A stretch of 64,000 nt of DNA from Bactrocera neohumeralis (Eukaryota > Arthropoda > Insecta > Diptera > Tephritidae). The notes under the pieces are model-generated. The model was not told where the DNA came from, searched no databases, and saw nothing but the letters and a program-made list of their open reading frames with translations. Positions 12,359-22,798 of this stretch are shown here, in pieces; the stretch's first letter is position 1; each line of letters begins with the position of its first letter. The translations under genes were made by a program, and so were the position numbers. The DNA lies in NCBI RefSeq assembly GCF_024586455.1, contig NC_065919.1, positions 40,834,839 to 40,898,838 on the forward strand, read 5' to 3'.

Positions 12359-12505
12359 ATCATTTGCGCAAAGGCGTAGGGTAGGTAGGTTCGAGCTGAT
12401 GTAGCCCATGCTTTGAGCTCTTGAAAAATTTATTTTATCATTTGCGAAATGCCGTCGGGTAGGTAGCTGATGTAGCGCACGTTTTGAGCTTTTGAGCTGT
12501 TGAAC
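12359..12505 (+). repeat. Tandem duplication inside the Helitron
   Basis: Two imperfect copies of about 70 bp (12359-12425, 12437-12505), each with TCATTTGCG, GGGTAGGTAG, GCTGATGTAGC and TTTTGAGCT-like segments. Confidence 0.6.
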
Positions 12506-12531
12506 TCTTTAAATCTTTTATGTGGAAAATA

Positions 12532-12680
12532 AAAAAGGATAAAGATCCTTTTGTTTACAAATGTATTTCTGGGAAAAATAAAATAAAGATAAAGATCCTT
12601 TTGTTTGCAAATGTATTTCTGGGAAAAATAAAATAATAACAAAGGATAAAGATCCTTTTTTTTACTAATGTATTTTTGAG
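12532..12680 (+). repeat. Three tandem units of about 55 bp in the Helitron
   Basis: Each unit contains GATAAAGATCCTTTT, then AATGTATTTCTG and GAAAAATAAAATAA or close variants. They create a false 88-residue minus-strand ORF. Confidence 0.65.
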
Positions 12681-12996
12681 AAAAAAAAGAATTCATATAT
12701 TTGGGCTAATAATTGTGGCATAAATTTAATATAAAGTAATAAATTTTAAATGATCAATCATATTCGGTTCTAAAGCTCAAGCAGTAAGTACATGTTTGTG
12801 AAAGCAGTGTGTGAATTTGTGTGTATTTTTTTCAACAGATTTTCTTGAATACACTTTCCATTGTGTCCTGCATTCGTTATACTGCAGTAAATTGTGCGAT
12901 TTTTTGGCGAATACTGAACACGTGCTCAGCATTAAATCAATAGTTCTGTGTACTACTTTTAAATTAGTTTGAAAAAAAATTGGTGTTGAAAAAAAA

Positions 12997-13159
12997 ATGC
13001 CACGAGCAAGACGCGCAAATATAGGTCGACGTACGCGTCACAATACGAATAGATTGGAGACAAGAAGATCACAGACTGAAGAAATGCGAGCACTAGAAAT
13101 GCTAGAAGTTTCCATTATAGTGTTGCATGGGTGTAGCAACGCACACCGGGCCCCGCTAG
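12997..13159 (+). pseudogene. Helitron Rep/helicase N-terminal remnant
   Basis: Starts MPRARRANIGRRTRHNTNR and continues with a Glu/Arg-rich stretch to about residue 45, the basic leader seen at the start of Helitron Rep-helicase proteins in flies. It then runs straight into the Helitron 3' terminus, so the whole Rep and PIF1-type helicase part is deleted. The reading frame continues past CTAG by chance to 13239. Confidence 0.6.
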
Positions 13160-13985
13160 TTTTTTATATGCTTAATTTCATAAATTTCTTTGTTGTTGGA
13201 GCTCGGTTCCAAATCAACAAAGAACATTGGCAGCGCTAGTTTCGTCAATCTGCTCTTGACATTTGATATGTTTTGCACTTTATGACCTAATTGTGTAATT
13301 TGATTCACAATTTCTTCAGTCGAGGTGGAATAGTGAATTCCTTTTATCACCACCCTGTATGCTCTTTCTTGTTTAGGTTGATATGTATGAAAACTAATTT
13401 TGTTACTGTCTAGGTGTTTTACAATTTTTCTGTATGAGTCTATATTATTTATCCTAAGGCGTATTTGCCCATCTCTAAGCGGCTTATAACTGAAATCTTT
13501 CTTAACAATTACACTTGCAATAAGGCTTATCATTTCACCTATATTAACTACTCCTGGTATGATTAACGGTGGTGGTTTTGGAATACTCGGCCCTTCTACT
13601 TCATTCGCTGACACATTAATTTCCGCCAGATTTCGGAAAGTCTTCGTCATCATCACTTAGTATATCAAACCGATTTGGATGTATAATAATTTGTTTTTTG
13701 TTCTGATACAATTTAGGAGATTCAGCACTGCCGCGTTTTCCGTTTCTGGGTGCAATAATTTGCCACACATGAACATCACTTTCATTGTTTGTATTTTCCC
13801 CTGTAGTACTAATTGTGCAATGCTAAGCAGAGGCAGCTTGTTAGTCAGTATGTATCACTTTTCGCTGTTTTCTTTTGCTTACTATAAACACGAAATTAAT
13901 TTTACTCTCACAACCAGTAACTCACACATGTCGATAAGGCACGTTAGGTCACTAGAACGGTCAATCAACGACTATGTTGGATTCT

Positions 13986-14354
13986 GAGCAATTTTTAGTC
14001 ATCAGTCAATTTGTGCGGAACAAACCGTGCACACACCTTTCGTATGCCCAAATGTTTGGTCAAAATGCGATAAATCGATGTTTTGGAGATGTTCAATTCC
14101 ATTTCAATGATGATTTCGGCTGAATTTCAACGAATTCACGCACAATTTCGATAGAATTTCCGGTGATCACGGATTTTGATTGGCCCATATGTTGATCGTC
14201 ATTGTATGTCCTCACGTCCACTTTGAAAACGTTGAAACCACTCGTGCACTTTGCTACGGGATGGGCAATCATCGCCATAAACTTGTTTCATCAATTGAAA
14301 AGTTTTACCAATTTTAAAACAAAGTTTGATGTTGTCTCTTTGTTCGAAGCTCAT
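13986..14354 (-). pseudogene. Mariner transposase, N-terminal HTH part
   Basis: Starts at the ATG at 14354 with MSFEQRDNIKLCFKIGKTFQ, the HTH_48-type DNA-binding region, then frameshifts, resumes as MELNISKTSIYRILTKHLG and continues RKVCARFVPHKLTDD, a stop and KLLRIQH at the Jockey junction. The last codons continue exactly on the far side of the Jockey (QHSKDIIKD at about 8600), which proves the two pieces were one gene. A related copy lies at 26613-26945. Confidence 0.75.
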
Positions 14355-14960
14355 TTTCGCACCGATAGCACAAACATACTAACACCTAAAACGCAATATT
14401 TCCAATATATGAAATGTCATAAAATTCTCACTGGACAATCGATAGAGGTAGCAGATTCTAACGCACCATTCAGTATATAGATGACGGCACCAGGGAGCGC
14501 TATTTTAAATTCCGCTTGATTCTTTGACTTTCCAGTACACAAATCAAGAAGCAATTATTATAACGGGATAAAATTTTTAACTAAATGTGTCTGTCAGTGG
14601 ATGAGTTATATATAGTATATGGATAAATACAATTGCTTGGCTTCCTTACTTGTTTTATTTTAGCAATTGTAAAGATGCTAATTGATTTTAGAGTAGAAAT
14701 TTGCGTATAAAGAATATTTAAGATATTTGCAATACATGCCGTGGAACGGCCGCTATTATAAAAAAGAAAAATATTAACTTTTTTTCAAATTATTTCTATG
14801 AGATAGTCACAGAGAGTACGGCGGTGGTTTCCGCCAAGTCAATTCTACATTTGGTTGGTTAATTATATTCACTTGCTTAATTCTTACTGGTTTATTTATG
14901 ATATTTTGTCCCAAATGAGTGCTTAGTTTATGTAGTAATATATTGTATTACGTACATATA

Positions 14961-16285
14961 CAGTGACGGACAAAACTCATTTGACTAACTCGAGTCTCAC
15001 ACATATTCCGTCATAACTTTTTACATAGATGTATTAGAAGAATAATTTTTTTTGCAAAAGAAAGATCACATATTCTATATCAAGAAACAATGCAATTTTA
15101 TTTTTGAAGTTTTATGTAAGATTTATAAATTATAACAGAAGGGAAAAAAGTAAAAACATACTGCGACATAACTCATTGGACTTTAGCTAAATATGAAAAT
15201 AAATTAGTTTTAAATTAAAATTTTACTGAGTAGCCATTATTTTTTTTGATTGCAATACATCTTTTAGGCATAAATGAAATTTAATTACTAATATGTGAAT
15301 CATTTATTCCATTCTCGGCTCGTTTTAAGACATCAAGTAGCTTGTTTTTATAACCGTGGACCTGTTCTTCTTTAATTTGCCTGTTGACAATTTCCCATAA
15401 GTTTTTAATCGGATTCATGTCACGAAACTGGTCGGACCATCTTATAACATAAGCTTATTATTCCGAAAACCAATCCTTCACAACTTTGAGGGTGTGCCTG
15501 GGGTCATTGTCATGTTGAAACTGCCAATCAGGCTGCATTTTTTGGATAGCGTGAGCTAACATTTGGGTTTGCAGTATATTTTGATATTGGAACCCATCCA
15601 TGTTCCCCTCTATTCTGTAAATTGGTCCTACGCCCTGACCAGAAAAGCATTCCCACACCATTATATTACCCTACCATGCTTTACTGCACCCTGCAAATAT
15701 CGACGCTCTAAACGCTTCATGTTGGTCTTCGTATGCCTGTCATTCCATCTGAGTTCTGCAAATTAAATTTGGACTCATCTGAAAACAATATCGGCTTCCA
15801 TTGCTCTTCAGACCAATCTATATGCAGTTTCGCAAATTCCAAAGGTGCTAACCGATTTTTTTGGAAATATAAGATTTTTTCACTGCACGGAAGCTAAAAA
15901 GACAAACATTAATGGCGCGCCGTTGTATTGTGCGCGTACTCTCTCTTAGTTGTGAGCTATCTACAGCATTGTTTGTTGATATCTGGGGATATTTTATAAA
16001 CTCGCGCACTATTCGCAAGTCATACTTTACCAAATTGACTCTGGGACGTATTCCAATATTAAGTTTTTTAACGGTTCCTTCAGCTTTGTTCTTGCGTAAA
16101 ATAGCAAAAACAGTTGTTTTCCCCAGAGAATAATTTTTGTAAAGCTTCTTTTCCGCACATTTTTTGTGAATTTGCTTACAATTAATAATTTAAGTTCAGT
16201 TGAATGTGTTTTGTCTACTATTTTTATCAAAAATAATTTTTTAGTAGCATTATTCGGGACAACTTTAAATATTTCACAACACACT
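14961..16285 (-). mobile_element. Tc1-like element, decayed
   Basis: The left end begins CAGTGACGGACAAAACTCAT after TA (14959-14960), a Tc1-type terminus. Transposase fragments lie on the minus strand up to about 16260. The right inverted repeat is not visible, so the right limit is approximate and the element may be truncated there. Confidence 0.7.
15281..16260 (-). pseudogene. Tc1-like transposase
   Basis: Read leftward: a degraded HTH with ILWGKQLFLLFYARTKLKE, then LRIVREFIKYPQIST and RESTRTIQRRAINVCLFSF, then a gap of frame changes, MVWECFSGQGVGPIYRIEGN, DWQFQHDNDPRHTLKVVKDW with the second catalytic Asp, a break, and finally the MNPIKNLWEIVNR segment carrying the ENLW-like motif in which the usual E is K. 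The tail ends INDSHISN with TAA at 15281. Several frameshifts and stops make it dead. Confidence 0.72.
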
Positions 16286-16355
16286 CGTTATCATTAAAAT
16301 AAACAACTCGAATAAGTGTGATCTAGGATTTATAATAATTATAATTATTATAAGT

Positions 16356-17713
16356 ACCTGCAAAATTCTTTTCCCGCTCGTGACAAATATTCCAATACAA
16401 CTACAAATTTTTTCTCTATACACTAACACCAACGCACATTTTCGGGTTATTTTTTGTTTACCTAAATGCGATGAAAAAGTTTCTTTCATCTCTTGATTTA
16501 TTTGAATGAGTGCGAAGGAGAAAACATAATTGTCAATAGTGACAATAGAAAATCCCAAAAAGGGTAGTAAAAAAAAACGATTGAAAGACGCATGTCGTTC
16601 GTGATCGTACCATCGTAAAGGAGGCTCGTACAACAAGAAGGTAAGTAAATGCATTTTATGTGAGTTTTTAACAATATTTTGAAAATAATTACTTTATTTA
16701 TTTTTATAGCATTGGAAATTGGAAGTAGCAGCAGCAGCTATATCATCAGAAGCGGCAAATATCAATTGTTAAGTATGTGAAAGAAGTGTGTGTACTTTGA
16801 AATTGGACTGCGCAGTCCAATATAATACGCAAAAATAAATACATACATACATACGTATATGTACATATGTATTTTATGCGTTTAAGGCGGCCTGCACAAT
16901 CCAAAAAAATATGTGAAAACAAATGTTTGCTTTATATTTTAAATATTCAGATAATATTATTCTTTTATTTCAGGTATTATTATGATTTTTATTTAATTAA
17001 TCTTTCTTTTCAGATTTTATCACTATTTTTATTTAATTAATCTTTGCTTTCAGAGTAAATCCTATTTGTATTTAATATATTTTATTCTTTCAGATAATAT
17101 TAATCTGTTTTACAGATATTATTATCACTTTATACAATTAATCTTTCTTTTTTTTTTAGATATTGCAAATTCGATGTAATTATTATTTATTTTCAGGCAT
17201 TAATAATCTTTATTTTATTTTCAGGTATTTGTCTTTTATAATATTTTTCCACTCTTTTATTTTCAGGTTGTAATAATTCCTTTCTTTAATTAATCTTTTT
17301 TTCAGATATTAATTATTTTTTTAAAATAAACATATTTTTATTTATATATAAATTATAATAAATTTTATGTAAAAATGTAAAAAATAAAATAAAATAAAAA
17401 TTTTAAAAATTAAAAAGTTTTCTTTTAAATTTTAAAAGTAGGAATTAAAAAATGCAACCCTGTATCAGCTATTTAAAAAGAAAAAATGCAACCCTGCATC
17501 AGCAGTCGATTGGGGATATTAGAGCGGGACAGATATACTTTTTGATATGACACTGCTGAATGAGCGTAACAAAGATGTATAATCACATGTATACGTACGT
17601 GACTGGGTAAAATTGTCGCTCGGCCTATCTTAAAGTACACATGATTACCCTATGGATTACCCACTTTATTACCCACTGATTATCTGGTTTTTTACCCGCT
17701 CATGTTTGGCTGG
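16356..17713 (+). repeat. Dispersed repeat B, copy 1
   Basis: Very similar along its length to 23685-25584 on the same strand. It contains a fly-type mini-intron (donor GTAAGT 16641, acceptor TAG ending 16709, 69 nt) joining short exon-like pieces, then a 400-bp region 16960-17330 packed with pyrimidine-rich tracts ending in CAG or TAG. It ends near TTTACCCGCTCATG (17694-17707). No protein of known family is visible; a short frame across the splice ends at a stop after about 30 codons. Confidence 0.65.
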
Positions 17714-18200
17714 GGTAGTACTTGTATTTTGTATGTCAGTGTATATGCGTATGTCGAAGTGCTAATATTTTGTAGGTAACTGTATGAGGCACAGCCTCGT
17801 TTGAAGTAGGCGACACATTGGCGCCATATATTACGGTACTATAGAATGTCAATGCGCAAATAAGCATAGTAACAGGACTAGAGAAACTGTTACTGAGTGA
17901 GGTCTGATCGTATTCTGCGAACAGAGTGAAGAGACTCAGGAACCGTTAGCTACTTTTAGATCAATGAAGGGTTGCGTATATAATTAGGTGCTATGTCCTC
18001 GCAGATTCAGTTCAAGAAGTGATCTTGATAGGAGCAGAACTTGCTGTGCTTGTGTAGTGGAAAGTGAAGTTATTGAAATATAGTAAGGTGTAAAGTGTAA
18101 AAGTGTGAAGCGTAAAGTGATATGGAGTCATCTAAAATCTTCTACATATAGATGTACTAAATGTATGTTTATTTTTTTGTCATAAAATTATGCATAGTAC
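17714..18200. other. No gene; promoter-like stretch
   Basis: Contains GCGTATATAATTAGG (17975-17989), a TATA-like box, followed about 25 bases later by TCAGTT, which could be an initiator. It may be an LTR remnant, but I cannot define LTR ends, so this is only noted. Confidence 0.25.
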
Positions 18201-18206
18201 TTAAGG

Positions 18207-18590
18207 CGTAAGGTTTTTAAGGTAAAACAAAGACTTTTTTTGCAAGTTTATTTCTTAAATATGGATTAGGTAATTTTATTCAGAATTTTGTACATACATA
18301 TATTATTGAGCATACTTTTGACAATCTAGAGTAATTTTTCCATGCGGAAATATTGAAGCATAAGCCGATAACAGAATTTCTCCAAAACGTCTTGAGAAAA
18401 AAAAACACTTTGCGGTGTTCACCATAACTCGACTGTAATCCGAAAATTAAAAAAGTGACAAAACAAAAAGAGGTGCCTATATTGTCAAAAGTATGGTCAA
18501 TAATGTACGAAAGATCTAAGTAAATTTATTCAATCCATATTTAAGAAGAAAAACTGGTTTTCGCACGAAAACTACTTAAAAACTTACATT
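18207..18590. repeat. Imperfect fold-back repeat
   Basis: The left arm (18207-18325) and inverted right arm (18481-18590) share TTTCTTAAATATGGATT, TTTGTACAT and CATACTTTTGACAAT. Arms of about 110 bp and a spacer of about 155 bp suggest a fold-back element or MITE. Confidence 0.5.
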
Positions 18591-18760
18591 CCATTCATTA
18601 TAATCGGTGCTTGCTCTAGTTTAATCGACTTTTTTGGAAGACATATTTTGCCGGCCCTAAATTGTCACTTGATATTTGTTTACATACATACACAAATACA
18701 GTTGACAGTTGATATTAAATATTGAATTCAAAAAATGGAAAAACAAAATACAAAAAAAGA

Positions 18761-19427
18761 AATTGGTGGAGTGACAGGACAGAAGCCCTACTGATTGAAT
18801 TGTAACAGAATAAAATTAGTGCTTTTCGCGGGCAAAGGAAAAATAACCACATAGTGGAGGAAATGGCAATGGAGTTGCAGCAACAAATGCATCACGGCGA
18901 GTGAAATCAAATCTAAAATGCACAATATTTCACAGAGACATAGGTAATTAAATAAAATTAAGGAATAATATAGCTATTACATAAATATCATGTTTCACAG
19001 GAAAGAGAAGACAGCAGTCGGGTCAACTGGCAGTTCTCCCTCGCAGTGGCCACTGTATGAAAAAATGAGAGCCGTACTGTTGCCGTAAGTCAGCTGAGAG
19101 CTTAGTGGAGGAATGCTTTCAAAAGAAGAAACACTTGAAATTTCGGTGGAATTTGTTGCTGCATCTCCATTGCCATCACCGGTTTGCGTACCTTCGCCCT
19201 CAGCGATGCCGATGTCGCCAACCGATACTTCTTCGCAAACAATACCGTCTCCCGAGCCGAGTGATTCTATAAATAAAAAAAGGAATCGTTTTCAGAGCGT
19301 CATATTAAGAAAATTTGAAAAAATTGAAAAACAGCTCGAGAAAGCAAGTCAGGAATCAAATGAAATCAGCATAAAAATTATGGGCATGACAAAAAAATTG
19401 TTGAAAACGACAATAAAACCCAACTGA
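18761..19427 (+). pseudogene. Harbinger Myb/SANT-like accessory protein
   Basis: The frame from 18761 reads NWWSDRTEALLIEL, a stop, QNKISAFRGQRKNNHIVEEM, then after a frameshift ITASEIKSKMHNISQRHR: a Myb/SANT-like domain with the usual tryptophan start and the FRG and NH positions. An intron (GT 18944, AG 19000, 57 nt) leads to KEKTAVGSTGSSPSQWPLYE. After two stops a Ser/Pro-rich part and a helical tail with KFEKIEKQLEKASQE follow to 19427. In these elements this protein helps bring the transposase to the ends. Inactive here. Confidence 0.6.
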
Positions 19428-19639
19428 TGCAAGAGTATATGAAAGACTCTAAAGAAACAAATAAACGATTACTTGAATTTTTAAATAAATAAATGAATAT
19501 ATTTTCTTTTTTGACGATGTTTAAGGTTGACATGAATTAGTTCTTATATGGAAAATAATATATGGAATTATATGGAAAATAAAATAAAATTTGGTTTGGT
19601 GTGTGTGTTTTATCTTTCATTTAATGTACATACTTATAT

Positions 19640-19936
19640 CTAATTGTGTAAAATGAAGACATAGTGATACAATATACACATGTACTTACTTAAATATGTA
19701 CAAAGTGCTGTCCGAATCATTTCTGCATTAATTGGGTCGTCAGATGCATATGAAACATCACACGGATTTTGGCGTCTAGTCTCCAACTCTTCCAAAGCGC
19801 GTAACCATTTAGCGCTTAGCGTGTCGTTGTTATCATTTAAAAAATTGTGAAGGACGCAACATGCTTTTATTATGGAGTTGGCATTCCGTACAGAGTTGAT
19901 AATTCCTTTTCCGGTTTTTGCGTGAAAGCGTAACAA
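19640..19936 (-). pseudogene. Harbinger DDE transposase, C-terminal fragment
   Basis: About 98 residues with IIKACCVLHNFL, the signature at the end of DDE_Tnp_4 transposases, followed by the polar tail. Nothing of the catalytic triad remains; the sequence upstream (above 19940) is unrelated. Convergent with the Myb-like gene 200 bp away. Confidence 0.65.
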
Positions 19937-19992
19937 ACAAACTTACATTCGCATTTATAATATTCGTATGATGCACGGAGATATGACTATAG

Positions 19993-20672
19993 TTATTCAG
20001 AATTAGAATCTGTTATTATATTTTCCTGATTATTGTAATGAAGTTGAGAAAGAATCTCATTGCTGTCTGTATCCATATTATTTTGTGAGAAATAATTGTT
20101 TTCGGTAAAATTGCTAGTGTTGGCAATGTAATTATATTTAAATTTGTTTACCTGCATTATAGTTGATTCGGTTTCTTCCTGACAATTTGACACTTAAGTT
20201 ATTATCGGTTAGATTTTCTTTATTTTGATTGTTGGGATGAGTTGTTGGTAGGAATCTGAGTATTTTAATTGATTTATGTAAGATTTTTGTTTTGTAGTTG
20301 TGTTCTCAGTAATAGGTTTTTTATAATTATTGGTTTTGTTCTGTAAATTTTCGTTGTTTTTGGTTGTTGTTGGTTTTGCTTTGATTAATTCTTCTGTGAT
20401 TAAGTCCAGTGATTATATTGGGTTTTCTTTTGTGAAGTAGTCTGGTGAAAAGTTGTTATTCACATAAGTTACTTCTTTAATTGATGTTCGGTTTATTGTA
20501 GAATATTTAAGGATTTTCTGCTTTTTAAGATAAGCTTAGCATTTTTAAGTCAATGTTTTTCTTATTATAAAGATTTTCCGTAATTGAGGTTGGAGTAGGA
20601 AAAATCTTCGGGTCGTTTAAGTTTACGTCTTTTTTCATTGAGCTTTTCTTTTTTTTTGGCTGGGGGATCCAT
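19993..20672 (-). pseudogene. Degenerate Lys/Asn-rich ORF, unidentified
   Basis: From an ATG at 20672 the minus strand reads MDPPAKKKEKLNEKRRKL and stops near 20568; open pieces rich in Asn, Lys and Thr continue in changing frames to the stop at 19993. Composition and basic start recall retrotransposon ORF1 proteins, but no zinc knuckle or other motif is visible, so no function is assigned. Confidence 0.3.
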
Positions 20673-20689
20673 ATCCAGAATCCCATAAT

Positions 20690-21125
20690 AGCATGTTTCA
20701 GGAGGCGGCCCTAAGACACTTGTGAAGTTGACATTTGAAAAAACAACAATTTCTTTACAAAATTATAGATTTTCAATTTAATTTTTTACATTATTATGGA
20801 TTTCTCCAAAAAATTTTTTTGAGCTTGAGAAAAAAATAATGCTACCGTTTTCAATGCTTAATAAAGTTTAACTGTAAAATATGTACATATATTATAATTG
20901 AAAAAATTAATTAATATCATATGATGAATATCATGTGAGAAATAATCATTTTACGTGTTGTTAGTTGAGATTTACAAAGTTTTTAATATATAACTGTCTT
21001 GCTATTTTTAACTAAATATAAATATTATTACAAGTTATATAAAGAGAACACAAAACGCAGGTATAGGTATAACTTTAAAACAATAACAAATATAAATTTC
21101 TTTCTATAACTTTTGGCCCTTGCTA
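20690..21125. other. Intergenic, nothing recognised
   Basis: Strongly AT-rich, with long T and A runs and no coding signal. Confidence 0.5.
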
Positions 21126-21428
21126 CTAGCTCTTGTAAGTTTCTGTAAATATTTTCTTAATATTCTTGCTTCCTACACACATCCAAAAACCATCGCGGGG
21201 AAGAATTAACTTACCGTCCCAGAATTTCAAGGATAAAAAGGATATTGTCGGATAGAGGAGATTATCCTGATCAAGGACATAGTATATAGCTATAGCCGCA
21301 GGAAGCTTATAATTTTCATGATATTCGCGTTTAAAGTAGAAAATTTGCAATATTTTAATTACATAAGTATTTTCGATATATAAAATTAATTTTGCACTTA
21401 TATTTTTCACTTTTATATCCACTAACAC
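21126..21428 (-). CDS. Hypothetical 100-residue ORF
   Basis: The most natural-looking ORF of its area: mixed composition with Trp, Cys and Pro (FKREYHENYKLPAAIAIYY, LSLKFWDGKLILPRDGFW). I recognise no family. It could be a terminal exon or transposon remnant; no splice acceptor was established. The first 30 residues are AT-rich and may be non-coding. Confidence 0.25.
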   Translation of the reverse strand: MLVDIKVKNISAKLILYIENTYVIKILQIFYFKREYHENYKLPAAIAIYYVLDQDNLLYPTISFLSLKFWDGKLILPRDGFWMCVGSKNIKKIFTETYKS

Positions 21429-21640
21429 TTCACTAATTCATTTGTACACGTTTACTTTATATAAGATATTGCAAAATTAGCTTTTAATATACATTTAAAT
21501 TATTGTTGAATTATGACTACTTAAGAATAACAAATGAATTACAAACTGTCAAATAATCAGTGTTACCTTATCGACATCATTTGTAATAAAGTGAACAGAT
21601 TATACCCCAAATACGAGAATCAACAACCTATAAAAAAAAT

Positions 21641-22104
21641 AACCCTGGTCGGTCCAATGCCGGGGCGTATCAAATTTTTTTTCGCGTAGTACTCCTTTTT
21701 GCGTGGGCGGCCTTCGGCCTCGCTTCAAAAAAAATAACCCTGGTCGGTCCAACACCGGGGTGTATCAAATTCTTTTCGCGTAGAACTCCGTTTTGCGTGG
21801 ACAGCCTTCGGCTGCGCTTCAAAAAAAAAATAACCCTGGTCGGTCCAACACCGGGGTGTATCAGATTTTTTTCACTTTGAACTCCTTTTTGCGTTGGCGG
21901 CCTTCGGCCGCGCTTCAAAAAAAATAACTCTGGTCGGTCCAACACAGGGGTGTATCAAATTCTTCTCGCGTAGAACTCCTTTTTGCGTGGGCGGCCTTCG
22001 GTCGCGCTTCCATAAAAATAACCCTGGTCGGTCCAACACCGGGGTGCATCAAATCCTTTTCGCGTAGAACTCCTTTTTGCGTGGGCGGCCTTCAGGCCTC
22101 TTAA
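21641..22104. repeat. Minisatellite, five units of 94-96 bp
   Basis: Units start AACCCTGGTCGGTCCAA at 21641, 21736, 21832, 21926 (one C-to-T change) and 22020. Each contains CGGGG(T/C)GTATCAAA, TTTTTGCGTGGGCGGCC and TTCGG.C.CGCTTC. The block is much more GC-rich than its flanks and creates repetitive false ORFs. Confidence 0.9.
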
Positions 22105-22790
22105 ATTTTTATACTCTCGCAACAATGTTGCTAAGGAGAGTATTATAGTTTTGTTCACGTAACGGTTGTTTGTAAGTCCTAAAACTAAAAGAGTCAGATA
22201 TAGGGTTATATATACCAAAGTGATCAGGGTGACGAGTAGAGTCGAAATCCGGATGTCTGTCTGTCCGTCTATCCGTCCGTCCGTCCGTGCAAGCTGTAAG
22301 TTGAGTAAAAATTGAGATATCATGATGAAACTTGGTATACGTATTTCTTGGTTAGAAGGTAAGAAGGTTAAGTTCGAAGATGGACAAAATCGGCCCACTG
22401 CCACGCCCACAAAATGGCGGAAACCGAAAACTTATAAAGTGTCTTAACTAAGCCATAAATAAAGATATTAAAGTGAAATTTGGCACAAAGGATCGCATTA
22501 GGGCATATTTGGACGTAATTTTTTTGGAAAAGTGGGTGTGGCCCCGCACCTACTAAGTTTTTTGTACATATCTCGCAAACTACTATAGCTATGTCAACCA
22601 AACTCTATAGAGTCATTTTCTTCAGGCATTTCCATATACAGTTCAAAAATGAAAGAAAACCTCCCATACAAAGGTTATGTTGTAAATCACTAAAAGTGCG
22701 TTAACCAACTAACAACAAACGTCAGAAACACTAAATTTTACGGAAGAAATGGCAGAAGGAAGCTGCACCCAGGCTTTTTTTTTTAAATTT
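22105..22790 (-). repeat. Dispersed repeat A, reverse copy
   Basis: Begins with the tail TTTTTATACTCTCGCAACAA and includes GTTCACGTAACGGTTG, the CTGTCTGTCCGTC microsatellite (22257-22290), GCAAGCTGTAA and the GGGTGTGGCCCCGC block. It ends in a T run at about 22780-22785 next to the zinc-knuckle ORF. Non-coding. Confidence 0.75.
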
Positions 22791-22798
22791 AATTCAAT

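Larger units (their letters stand above)
11984..13159 (+). mobile_element. Non-autonomous Helitron
   Basis: Begins TCTATATATATAAAAA at 11984 and ends CTAG at 13156-13159, with a GGTGT/ACACC stem (13130-13147) about 8 bases before the CTAG. It sits between host A (11983) and T (13160), the Helitron target. Removing it restores the Jockey ORF1 frame. Length 1176 bp. Only a fragment of the replication initiator gene is present. Confidence 0.88.
11461..13810 (-). pseudogene. Jockey ORF1 (gag), split by a Helitron
   Basis: The 5' part (13160-13810) encodes a segment with NRFDILSDDDED, a frameshift near 13630, then a PRE/C2HC-type domain (RAYRVVIKGIHYSTSTEE). The codons before the Helitron, HIKN, continue in frame after it as AIIKVEAPRQ, then the first zinc knuckle with a TGA replacing its third residue (CY-stop-CQEFGHTKTYC), CVKCNLMHSTAEC and CVHCLQNHTANYKGC, then an Asn-rich tail to 11461. 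The stop and the frameshift show decay independent of the Helitron. No convincing ATG remains at the 5' end. Confidence 0.8.
8613..13973 (-). mobile_element. Jockey-clade LINE with 12-bp target duplication
   Basis: Minus-strand element. Its poly(A) appears as the T run 8613-8622. The 12 bases ATGTTGGATTCT occur at 8602-8613 and again at 13974-13985, a target site duplication that fixes both ends (the last T overlaps the tail). Length is about 5.36 kb, or 4.2 kb without the Helitron inside ORF1. It lies in the mariner transposase. ORF1, endonuclease and RT are all present in order but broken. Confidence 0.88.
8263..14473 (-). mobile_element. Mariner-like element, internally deleted, split by Jockey
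   Basis: The ends are CAAAGTGCGTTCC (8263) and, inverted, AACGCACCATTCAG (to 14473), each next to a TA (8261-8262, 14474-14475), the mariner target dinucleotide. Transposase fragments on the minus strand lie at both sides of a 5.4-kb Jockey insertion. The central catalytic part was already lost before that insertion. The left terminus matches that of the mariner ending at 51456. Confidence 0.75.
7617..14655 (-). repeat. Dispersed repeat A, reverse copy split by a mariner
   Basis: Left part 7617-8262 begins with the repeat tail (tagctttgttcacttaacgg) and includes a GTCTGTCTGTCC microsatellite near 7765-7790. Right part 14474-14655 ends in the reversed head (tccttacttgtt near 14645). The inner boundaries coincide with the ends of a mariner element, so this copy served as its target. 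Non-coding. Confidence 0.65.
18640..19940. mobile_element. PIF/Harbinger-type transposon remnant
   Basis: A Myb/SANT-like DNA-binding gene on the plus strand and the C-terminus of a DDE_Tnp_4 transposase on the minus strand converge, the two-gene layout of PIF/Harbinger elements. Terminal inverted repeats were not identified, so the limits are approximate. Confidence 0.6.

Noticed and set aside
12430..12696. 88-codon minus ORF
   Set aside because: Caused by three tandem 55-bp units inside the Helitron.
17714..18130. Solo LTR of a gypsy-type element
   Set aside because: TATA-like and initiator-like motifs exist, but no ends or target duplication could be defined.
18652..20730. GGCCCTAA at 18653 and 20707 as Harbinger TIRs
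   Set aside because: They are in direct, not inverted, orientation and similarity ends after a few bases.
21641..22104. CRISPR-like array
   Set aside because: Unit is 95 bp with no separate spacers, no cas genes, and the DNA is eukaryotic.
21670..22410. Minus-strand ORFs with a repeating PGVGPTRVIFF peptide
   Set aside because: Translations of the 95-bp minisatellite and of repeat A; length multiple and lack of stops follow from the repeat.
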